Shown one piece after another: positions 9,701 to 15,049 of a DNA stretch of 24,921 bases. Below the pieces are notes generated by a model that was given only the letters and a program-made list of their open reading frames with translations, ran no database searches and was not told the origin of the DNA. The DNA comes from CALBZH01 sp964538515 (GTDB lineage Bacteria; Desulfobacterota; Syntrophobacteria; Syntrophobacterales; Syntrophobacteraceae): positions 1 through 24,921 of the forward strand of contig CAZIEW010000079.1 of the NCBI GenBank assembly GCA_964538515.1, written 5' to 3'. A program made the position numbers and the translations under genes. Position 1 is the stretch's first letter. Each line of letters opens with the position of its first letter.

Positions 9701-9980
9701 GGTCATCACCGATGTCGTCATGCCGGACATGAACGGCAGGGACCTCGCGGAGCGACTGCACACACTCCACCCGAATCTCAAATGCCTTTACATGTCCGGC
9801 TACACCGCCAACGCCATCGCCCACCGTGGTGTCTTGGACGAAGGCGTCCGGTTCATTCAGAAGCCTTTTTCCCTCGAGGAGCTGGCCGCCAAGGTGCGGG
9901 AAGCCCTGGAGTGTGACGAGCCTCGAGCCCGTTCGGAAGCTTCAGACAGCAGTTCGGAGAGGAGCCAGGAAGGGTGCTGA
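6762..9980 (+). CDS. Membrane-bound hybrid histidine kinase with periplasmic sensor, PAS-PAS-HisKA-HATPase-REC
   Basis: 1072 residues from GTG 6762, chosen because GAAGGGAGGA (6745-6754) lies 7 bases upstream. The frame stays open further back, but that part only shadows the preceding receiver gene. Predicted membrane segments: about 18-36, 53-71 and 94-115, with a fourth at 378-400. The roughly 260 residues between the last two are a probable extracytoplasmic sensor beginning with a long helix (HQEREVARLQAIADLKTR). PAS domains follow at about 420-538 (ending ISRDITELK) and 545-668 (ending VWDVTERK). The kinase core has His692 in AGGVAHDYNN, N-box Asn804, G1 DNGCGM (847-852) and G2 GTGLGL (873-878). 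The C-terminal receiver (about 932-1050) has Asp984 and Lys1034. It is the only member of this cluster with an obvious external sensing face, so it may be the entry point of the pathway. Ligand unknown. Likely the last gene of the operon. Confidence 0.93.
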   Translation: MELPTSRPDVSTRSGEILKIVLLYAAFAALWILLSDKAMGWLFQETAQSTLFSTLKGWAFVAVTSALLYRLMKRLPGSATGAGPPMVGLRSVAWPLGLMTVVIVVITGAGIGYTLFQHQEREVARLQAIADLKTRQIEAWIEERLGDARFMQSNRLWGRLYRQWRDEGETASRDLLLSRLRDFVENKGFQRALLLDESNEILWSTQADVSTLEPGVRDAVRGAPQEHSAIHLGPYRDTSGVVRLDLIVPLLSTGKRPGPTVILGIDPEKSLFAMLQTWPVPSVSGETLLFRREGDQVVYLNELRHQPDTALKLRIGVSEERVLAAQVARKDARENSPVEGVDYRGVKSIGIVRSIPGTDWSLVAKVDQAELHGPMIRDVLWITLFGVLALLLSGGAIFLLRQRQDLAISERERAVQAEKLRALQLLDAIAEGSNDAIFAKDEAGRYLLFNREAARLTGKTAEEVLGRDDTTIFPSDQATLIQAHDRQVMDENRTVSFQEDLSTADGDLTFLAIKGPLRDAAGNVKGMFGISRDITELKHAEESLREKEAFIRTVLDNLPVGIAVNSFDPEVKFEYMNDRFPAFYRTTREALADPDAFWDAVYEDPRFRKEIRARMLADCESGNPDRMLWEDVPITREGSKTAFITARNIPLPEQHLMISTVWDVTERKSLEAQLLQAQRMEAVGRLAGGVAHDYNNILGIILGYAELALGRVAPGDPLREDLREIITAAKRSAEITRQLLAFARRQTIAPVVLDLSQTVEGMLKMLRRLIGEDIDLAWLPRVDDWRVRMDPAQIDQILANLCINARDAISGVGKITIETDKVTFDEAYCADHLGFIPGEFVMLAVSDNGCGMDRETREHLFEPFFTTKGMGKGTGLGLATVYGIVKQNSGFINVYSEPGKGSTFRVYLPRDKEGAVAAETLARREPSRGHGETLLLVEDEQAFLNMGKTMLEGLGYRVLAASNPAVAMQMASEHAGEVRLVITDVVMPDMNGRDLAERLHTLHPNLKCLYMSGYTANAIAHRGVLDEGVRFIQKPFSLEELAAKVREALECDEPRARSEASDSSSERSQEGC

Positions 9981-10022
9981 CCGGTGAGCGGCTCGACCCC
10001 ACGACGTCGCTTCGGCGGACAT

Positions 10023-10050
10023 GCCGATGCGCGGGCGCGTCGGCCTTTTC
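10023..10050 (+). terminator. Probable intrinsic terminator after the signalling operon
   Basis: Bases 10023-10031 pair with 10036-10044 to give a nine-pair stem (one G-T pair) with a four-base loop, followed by CTTTTC. The T-run is short, so termination may be partial. It lies about 40 bases after the last kinase stop and before the stress-protein gene. Confidence 0.5.
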
Positions 10051-10222
10051 TGGGCCCGGCTCGGTTTCTCCCTCGAAAAGCGATTCTAAGCCCGGCCAAA
10101 TCGGAGTAAAATAAAACACCTTTCAAGACATCGCGTTCAGCGACACTCAACCACCGGGGATATGCGTCCGGGGCGCTTTGGACAAACCGATCACCGCCGG
10201 CCGGCGAGAAAGGAGGACGACC

Positions 10223-11182
10223 ATGAACAAAAAGCTCCTGTTTGCAGTGGATGGCTCCGCGAGAGGATTGGAATCCGTGTCGGTTCTCGGGAATGTCGTC
10301 AAAGACCAGCCCGAGCTCACCGTCGTCCTGTTTCATTGCGTGCAACAGCTGGCGACGATGCTGCCCGGCGAGCTTGCCGTGGATGTGGAGGGGTCGATCG
10401 GACTCCCGCAGGTCGACCTGAAGAAAGCGGGCAACAAGGTGCTTGAGGAATCCAAGCGCCGACTCACGGAAGCGGGTCTTCCAGAAGAGCGCATCGAGCT
10501 GAAGCTCAAGATGGACAGCATCGACCCCGGGCAAGACATCATGAGCGAAGCGGTCACCTCCAGCGTCCGCTCGATCGCCCTGGGGAGGCGGGGACGCAGC
10601 CCCATCGAAGCCCTGCTCATCGGCAGCGTGTCGAGCAAGGTGGCCCAATACGCCAAGGATCGGACCGTGTGGATCGTCGACACGCCGGTCCCCCAGTCCG
10701 GGCGTGTCCTGATTGCCATGGAGGGTGGCCCCGATTGCCGCGCGCTCGCCAAATACACGGCCGATTACCTCGCTCCCATTCCCGGCATCAAGTATACCTT
10801 TCTGCATCTCATGCCCCCAGTCCCACCCACGTTCTGGGACGACGGCCATATCCTGGGCTCCTCTGAGCAGAAAGACCGACAGACACGAGTGGAAAGGTGG
10901 GCGACCGACTGGGTGAGAAAGGTGGAGGGCTTCATGGTGGAAGCGCGCTCGATGCTCGTGGCCCGAGGGGTGCCTGAACGGAATGTTGAAACGCGCATCG
11001 AGCCGACCAAGGAAGGCGTGGCCCGTGACATGCTGAACGAGATTGTGAAGCACGAGTTCCAGGTGGTGGTGATGGGCAAAAAAAGCTTCCACGAGCGCAA
11101 GCCTTTCCTCTTGGGAAGCCATGCCAACAAGATCCTTCAGAACACCAAGAACACCGTGCTTTGCCTGGTTGATGCCCAGTGA
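10223..11182 (+). CDS. Tandem universal stress protein (two UspA domains)
   Basis: ATG 10223 is chosen because AAAGGAGG (10209-10216) sits just upstream; an in-frame ATG at 10178 has no such site. The 319 residues hold two Usp folds. Domain 1 (about 3-153) starts LLFAVDGS and carries a full ATP-binding signature, Gly121-x2-Gly124-x9-Gly134-Ser135. Domain 2 (about 158-318) starts RVLIAMEGG and carries a variant, Gly285-x2-Ser288-x9-Gly298-Ser299. Tandem Usp proteins are cytoplasmic and usually bind ATP or AMP in energy stress or starvation; the exact role here cannot be read from sequence. A hairpin terminator upstream suggests separate transcription. A weak promoter-like TAAAAT lies at 10107-10112 with a poor -35 match. 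It is followed after 12 bases by the PAS-CheW gene and probably forms an operon with it. Confidence 0.9.
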   Translation: MNKKLLFAVDGSARGLESVSVLGNVVKDQPELTVVLFHCVQQLATMLPGELAVDVEGSIGLPQVDLKKAGNKVLEESKRRLTEAGLPEERIELKLKMDSIDPGQDIMSEAVTSSVRSIALGRRGRSPIEALLIGSVSSKVAQYAKDRTVWIVDTPVPQSGRVLIAMEGGPDCRALAKYTADYLAPIPGIKYTFLHLMPPVPPTFWDDGHILGSSEQKDRQTRVERWATDWVRKVEGFMVEARSMLVARGVPERNVETRIEPTKEGVARDMLNEIVKHEFQVVVMGKKSFHERKPFLLGSHANKILQNTKNTVLCLVDAQ

Positions 11183-11194
11183 GAGAGAACGGTG

Positions 11195-12055
11195 ATGAGC
11201 AAACGCGACGATGCTCACCTTCAGAACCTGAAATCGTTCAATGCCGCCTTCAAGGGGTACATGGATGGCAGTATCGATTTTTACGGGGATCAGATCGAGG
11301 CGGCGACAGGGTATCCCCGCCAGGTTTTTCAGTCGAGAACGGTGATCTGGACGGACCTGATCCTTCCTGAAGACCGCAAGCAGGCACGGGAGGCCTTCGT
11401 CGCCGCCCTGAAGGGTGACAAGACCTATACACGCCAATATCGCATTGCGGATAAGTCCGGCCGGATCATGTGGATCCAGGAATGGAGCCAGATCGTTTGC
11501 AGCTCCAACGGTCAGATCGACCATGTGACCGGCATCATCGTCGACATCACGGAATCCAAAACCGCCGAATTGGCCAGGCTCGCGTGCGAGCAACGAACCG
11601 GCAAGTACCTGACGTTTACCCTGGCCGGGGAATCGTACGGCGTCAGCCTGGTCAAGATCCGGGAAATCATCGAGATCCTCCCCATCACGCCGGTGCCCAA
11701 CGCTCCGCACAGCATCCTGGGAGTCATCAACCTGAGGGGCAAGGTGATCCCCGTGATGGATCTCAAGGCGCGGCTGGGTCTGACGACCGGCGGTTTGAGC
11801 GACCGACGCTGCATCATCGTGGTGGAAGTCACTCGCTCCGAAGGGACCCTGCTCGCAGGTCTGCTCGTGGACGAGGTTTCGGAAGTGCTCACCATACGGG
11901 GGGAGAGCATCGAAGACACTCCCGTCGCACTCTCGCGATTCCGCACCGAATACGTCCTGGGAATGGCGAAGATCGGAGACCGGGTGCGGCTGCTGCTGGA
12001 TACCGACCGGATCTTCGGAGACCTCCCGTTGCCCGGTGAGCCCCATTCCCTCTGA
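11195..12055 (+). CDS. PAS-CheW fusion protein
   Basis: 286 residues from ATG 11195; a GTG directly before it at 11192 is equally in frame, and the ribosome site GAGAGAGA is modest. Residues about 21-122 form a PAS domain (FYGDQIEAATGYP ... ending IIVDITESK). Residues 137-275 form a complete CheW domain, including the hallmark INLRGKVIPVMDL (178-190) and the closing GMAKIGDRVRLLLD. CheW normally couples chemoreceptors to the CheA kinase. A PAS domain in front suggests a scaffold whose coupling is tuned by a small molecule or redox state. No CheA, receptor or other chemotaxis gene is in the window, so partners must be elsewhere. Stop-to-start spacing (12 bases after the Usp gene, 41 before the thioredoxin-like gene) suggests a stress-related operon. 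Both domain calls are firm. Confidence 0.93.
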   Translation: MSKRDDAHLQNLKSFNAAFKGYMDGSIDFYGDQIEAATGYPRQVFQSRTVIWTDLILPEDRKQAREAFVAALKGDKTYTRQYRIADKSGRIMWIQEWSQIVCSSNGQIDHVTGIIVDITESKTAELARLACEQRTGKYLTFTLAGESYGVSLVKIREIIEILPITPVPNAPHSILGVINLRGKVIPVMDLKARLGLTTGGLSDRRCIIVVEVTRSEGTLLAGLLVDEVSEVLTIRGESIEDTPVALSRFRTEYVLGMAKIGDRVRLLLDTDRIFGDLPLPGEPHSL

Positions 12056-12096
12056 AGCCGCTTCGGAAACCCCTAACACGGCCCTCAGGAGCCTGC

Positions 12097-13086
12097 ATGC
12101 TCATTTCAGACCAAGACGCAGCGCGTGTGCGTGCCTGGAGCGCGCACGTCACCCAAAATCTTGACATTCATTTCCGGCGAACGGACGACACCAGAAGCAG
12201 GCAGCTCGAAGGTTTCCTAGACGAGCTCTCCGGCCTCACCTCAGCCGTGCGCATCGTGGTGGACGACGATGGCCAACCCGGTCCGCCTGCGATCCTCCTC
12301 AAGCCCAATCTCAGTTTCCAGGCGGTTCCCCTTGGGCTTGAGCTCCAGCCGTTTCTTGACCTGCTCTGGGCTGCCGCCTCCCAGCACGTCGGGGAAACGG
12401 CACAGAATGGACGCCCCCCGGCGCCTCCCATCCATTGGCCCGCCGCTATCCGAATCTACATTTCTCCGCATTGTCCCCACTGTCCCGGGGCCGTGACCCA
12501 GATCGGACCGCTCGCGCTTGTAAACCCCGAAGTGACCGTCACCATCATTGACGGTACGCTCTTCTCCGAGCTCGCCGAGCAGGACGGCGTGCGGTCCGCC
12601 CCTACGATTCTCCTTGATGAATCGTTCCGCTGGGCGGGCATGGCTCCCATGGAGGATCTGCTCCGGGCCCTTCGTGAGCGGGACCCCGCACAGCTTTCCG
12701 CGGAATCGCTCCTGCGCATGCTGAAGGACGGACAAGCCGACCGACTGGCCGCGATGATGTTGGAATGCGGACGGGTGTTCCCGGAGTTTCAACGGTTGAT
12801 CGACCATCCCGAATGGTCTGTGCGCCTCGGGGCGGTGGTCGTGATGGAGGAGCTGGCCGAGGCAAACCGAGAGCTTGCCCGCAAAAGCCTCGAGCCCGTG
12901 TGGGAGCGCTTCGCTCGGCTGAATGACTCGGTGAAAGGGGATGTCATCTATTTGAGCGGCTTGGTCGGCTCGCCCGCCTGGATCCCACGCATCGAAGCCT
13001 TGCTGCGGGAAGACGTCACCGAAGAAATGAGAGCGGTTGTGGCCGAGGCAGTGGAGAGCCTCAGACGCTCAGACGCAATGCCGTGA
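12097..13086 (+). CDS. Double thioredoxin-fold protein with CPHC active site and helical repeat tail
   Basis: 329 residues; ATG 12097 follows CAGGAG at 12086-12091. Residues about 1-105 look like a thioredoxin fold without cysteines. Residues about 115-200 are a second fold with a redox centre Cys126-Pro-His-Cys129 and the cis-proline signature SAPT (Pro169). A cysteine-free first fold and a CxxC second fold are the arrangement of the AhpF N-terminal domain and archaeal-type protein disulfide oxidoreductases. There is no signal peptide, so it is probably cytoplasmic. After about residue 205 the protein is helical (HPEWSVRLGAVVVMEELAE, then SPAWIPRIEALLRED), resembling HEAT-type repeats and probably a partner-binding surface. 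It follows the Usp and PAS-CheW genes and may be the redox member of the same operon. Substrate unknown. Confidence 0.85.
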   Translation: MLISDQDAARVRAWSAHVTQNLDIHFRRTDDTRSRQLEGFLDELSGLTSAVRIVVDDDGQPGPPAILLKPNLSFQAVPLGLELQPFLDLLWAAASQHVGETAQNGRPPAPPIHWPAAIRIYISPHCPHCPGAVTQIGPLALVNPEVTVTIIDGTLFSELAEQDGVRSAPTILLDESFRWAGMAPMEDLLRALRERDPAQLSAESLLRMLKDGQADRLAAMMLECGRVFPEFQRLIDHPEWSVRLGAVVVMEELAEANRELARKSLEPVWERFARLNDSVKGDVIYLSGLVGSPAWIPRIEALLREDVTEEMRAVVAEAVESLRRSDAMP

Positions 13087-13107
13087 TGATGGGAGCTTAC
13101 TTTTTTC

Positions 13108-13136
13108 GTGACAGATCGAGCCTGATTTGCTATCTG
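13108..13136 (+). promoter_or_regulatory. Candidate sigma70-type promoter for the structured leader
   Basis: GTGACA (13108-13113, five of six matches to TTGACA), a 17-base spacer, then TATCTG (13131-13136) preceded by TGC as an extended -10. The -10 itself matches only three of six. It would start transcription near 13143, just ahead of the paired RNA elements. Confidence 0.4.
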
Positions 13137-13309
13137 ACCCCATGCGCAAGGCAACGAGGCTTAACCAGGGAACGGATATGACATCTCCAACTCTCAGAAT
13201 CGGCAGTCCTTTTCACGCTACCAGCGCCGCATCGGCGTTGGCAGCCATGCGGCCCGTGGTTCTGAGAGGAGATGAAAGGGTTTAGGTCTCCACAAACATT
13301 GATCAACTC

Positions 13310-13347
13310 AGGGCTGCGGGCTAACGGACGCGGCCCTTTCATGTTTT
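13310..13347 (+). terminator. First of two similar leader hairpins
   Basis: AGGGCTGCG (13310-13318) pairs with CGCGGCCCT (13329-13337), nine pairs with one G-T, ten-base loop, followed by TTCATGTTTT. Its right arm could pair with the left arm of the next hairpin (13350-13358), so it may act as an antiterminator or as a weak terminator. Confidence 0.4.
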
Positions 13348-13349
13348 CG

Positions 13350-13385
13350 AGGGCTGCAAGGGACTTGCGGCCCTTTTGCTTTTTT
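13350..13385 (+). terminator. Strong intrinsic terminator in front of the aminotransferase gene
   Basis: AGGGCTGCAAG (13350-13360) pairs with CTTGCGGCCCT (13364-13374), eleven pairs with one G-T and a three-base loop, running into TTTTGCTTTTTT. It stands only about 50 bases before the aminotransferase start, a position suited to attenuation or to ending an upstream small RNA. Confidence 0.7.
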
Positions 13386-13436
13386 GGCCTCAAGACCGTC
13401 GACGGCCCGGCAAATCGAAAAGGATGGCAGGCGAAC

Positions 13437-14741
13437 ATGCGAACGGACATCGTGCACATTGGTGCGGGCAAGCTGACCTACGAGATTCGTAACATCATCC
13501 GCGTGGCTGAGAAGCTGCAGCAATTGGGAGTCCAGGTCAACCTGGAGAACATTGGAGATCCGGTGGCCAAAGGGGAAAAGATTCCTCCTTGGATGAAGAA
13601 AATCGTTGCCGATCTGGCCATGGAAGACGGGTCCTACGGCTACTGCCCCACCCAGGGGATCCTGGAAACGAGGGAATTCCTGGCCCGCCGGAACAACCGC
13701 AACGGCGGGGTCCACATCACTGCCAACGATATTCTCTTCTTCAACGGGCTCGGCGAAGCCATCACGAAGGTGTACGGGTTTCTTCGGAGTACAGCCCGGG
13801 TGATCACGCCTTCTCCGACCTACACGACCCACTCTTCCTCCGAAGCGGCTCATGCGGGCCAGCCTCCCCTCACCTATCCTCTCGACCCGCACAACCACTG
13901 GTACCCCGACCTCGTCGAGCTGCGCCGGCGGGTCAAATACAACCCGTCGGTTGCGGCCATCCTGCTGCTGAACCCCGACAACCCGACAGGAGCCGTCTAT
14001 CCGGAAGATCTCCTGCGGGACATCGTAGCCATTGCGCGGGAATTTGATCTGTTCATCATCGCGGACGAGATTTACCAGAACCTGGTCTACAACAGTCAGA
14101 AGACGAAGCCGCTCGCCGACGTCATTGGGGAGGTGCCGGGGATCGCCATGAAAGGCATTTCCAAAGAGCTTCCCTGGCCCGGGTCGCGCTGCGGGTGGAT
14201 CGAAGTCTACAATGCGGACAAAGACCCGGTTTTTGCCAGTTATATCCAGAGCATTCTGAATGCGAAGATGGTCGAGGTCTGCTCGACCACTCTGCCCCAG
14301 AAAGCGATTCCCCACATCTTCACGCACCCCGAGTACAATCGGTACCTCGAAGAGCGTCGCAGCCGCTATGAGCGGTTCTCCAATCTCGCCTTCGATACAT
14401 TGACCCGGCTTCCGGGCGTCCTGGTCAACCGCACCAACGGGGCGTTCTATATGAGCGTGGTCTTCGAGAGCGGTGCACTCAACGAAAGCCAAACGCTGCC
14501 GATCCCCATCGAGGAGGCTCGGGGTCTGGTGGAAGAGCTGACGGCGGATCCGGCGATGGAGCTGGACAAACGCTTCGTCTACTATCTCCTTGCCGCAACC
14601 GGGATCTGCGTCGTTCCCTTGAGCTCGTTCAATACCGATCTTCAGGGATTCCGCATGACCCTCCTGGAGCCGGACGAGACGGTCTTCCGGTGCATTCTCG
14701 ACAAGCTGGAAAACAGCATCCAAGGTTATCTGAGGAGCTGA
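13437..14741 (+). CDS. Class I/II PLP-dependent aminotransferase
   Basis: 434 residues from ATG 13437, where homology-like sequence begins (MRTDIVHIGAGKLTYEIR) and AAAAGGA lies about 11 bases upstream. An open frame continues back to 13272 but crosses the hairpins, so that extension is rejected. Fold-type I landmarks: NPDNPTG (179-185), Asp210-Glu-Ile-Tyr213 for the cofactor ring nitrogen and oxygen, Schiff-base Lys243 in MKGISKELPWPGSRCGW, Arg251 near the phosphate, and Arg406 in GFRMTLL as the likely carboxylate-binding residue. It would transfer amino groups between an amino acid and a 2-oxo acid in the cytoplasm. The substrate cannot be assigned from sequence. It stands alone, preceded by the structured leader and followed by a gene on the other strand. 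Possible control is transcription attenuation through the leader. Confidence 0.93.
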   Translation: MRTDIVHIGAGKLTYEIRNIIRVAEKLQQLGVQVNLENIGDPVAKGEKIPPWMKKIVADLAMEDGSYGYCPTQGILETREFLARRNNRNGGVHITANDILFFNGLGEAITKVYGFLRSTARVITPSPTYTTHSSSEAAHAGQPPLTYPLDPHNHWYPDLVELRRRVKYNPSVAAILLLNPDNPTGAVYPEDLLRDIVAIAREFDLFIIADEIYQNLVYNSQKTKPLADVIGEVPGIAMKGISKELPWPGSRCGWIEVYNADKDPVFASYIQSILNAKMVEVCSTTLPQKAIPHIFTHPEYNRYLEERRSRYERFSNLAFDTLTRLPGVLVNRTNGAFYMSVVFESGALNESQTLPIPIEEARGLVEELTADPAMELDKRFVYYLLAATGICVVPLSSFNTDLQGFRMTLLEPDETVFRCILDKLENSIQGYLRS

Positions 14742-15000
14742 TGGTCGGGGAGGCGGGGTGACGACTTGCGCTGCGGGAGGCTCGCGAGGAGCTCCCGCAG
14801 AGGGCAATTGGGGGCATGAGATTGGGTTGTGCTGGGTGTTGGGTGCGTGGCAACAAAAGCTCATCCACCCCACTCTGAGCCTGTTTCGGTAGTTACAACG
14901 CCGAGCACGGTTGGGCCCGTACTTGCCTCGCCGCTGTGGAAGACGGCGCCAACATTGGGATCGACCGGGCGCCCATGAGCTGCCCGCTGCCTTCGTTCAG
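14742..15000. other. Intergenic region between convergent genes, with a hairpin
   Basis: No credible gene. CTGCGGGAG (14771-14779) pairs perfectly with CTCCCGCAG (14792-14800), and TTGC/GCAA flanks (14766-14769 with 14804-14807) extend it past a small internal loop. There is no T-run on either side, so if it ends the aminotransferase transcript it does so weakly. I see nothing else in the stretch. Confidence 0.4.
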
Positions 15001-15038
15001 AAAAAGGGGTGGCCGTGGCGGGATGGGGAAGGGCCGCC
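15001..15038 (-). terminator. Possible intrinsic terminator of the minus-strand kinase gene
   Basis: Read on the minus strand, GGCGGCC pairs with GGCCACC (plus positions 15032-15038 and 15008-15014, one mismatch) and is followed by CCTTTTT ending at 15001. The loop is long (17 bases), so confidence is moderate. It starts 12 bases after the kinase stop. Confidence 0.4.
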
Positions 15039-15049
15039 GGAGCGCCTAT

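Larger units (their letters stand above)
13143..13386 (+). ncRNA. Structured untranslated leader or small RNA upstream of the aminotransferase
   Basis: About 240 non-coding bases with strong self-pairing. The main stem joins CATCTC (13182-13187) and CTCTCAGAA (13191-13199) to TTCTGAGAGGAGATG (13260-13274), with a three-base bulge. Inside it, GCTaCCAGCGCCG (13217-13229) pairs with CGGCGTTGGcAGC (13233-13245) around a three-base loop. The right arm GGAGA (13268-13272) can instead pair with TCTCC at 13287-13291, giving two exclusive states. Two similar terminator-type hairpins follow. I do not recognise a known riboswitch core (no SAM, TPP, cobalamin or c-di-GMP type signature). It may be a regulatory leader of the aminotransferase gene or an independent small RNA ending at the second hairpin. 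Pairing is seen; function is inferred. Confidence 0.45.

Noticed and set aside
9857..12079. Long minus-strand open frame across the stress-gene cluster
   Set aside because: It lies opposite the Usp and PAS-CheW genes and a terminator, has no recognisable motifs, and its composition is that of a reverse-frame shadow.
13272..13436. Possible 55-codon N-terminal extension of the aminotransferase
   Set aside because: The stretch crosses two terminator-type hairpins, is not protein-like, and the family normally begins at the MRTDIVH start.
13308..14873. Long minus-strand open frame opposite the aminotransferase
   Set aside because: It lacks a ribosome site and domain signatures, while the plus-strand aminotransferase has every catalytic landmark.
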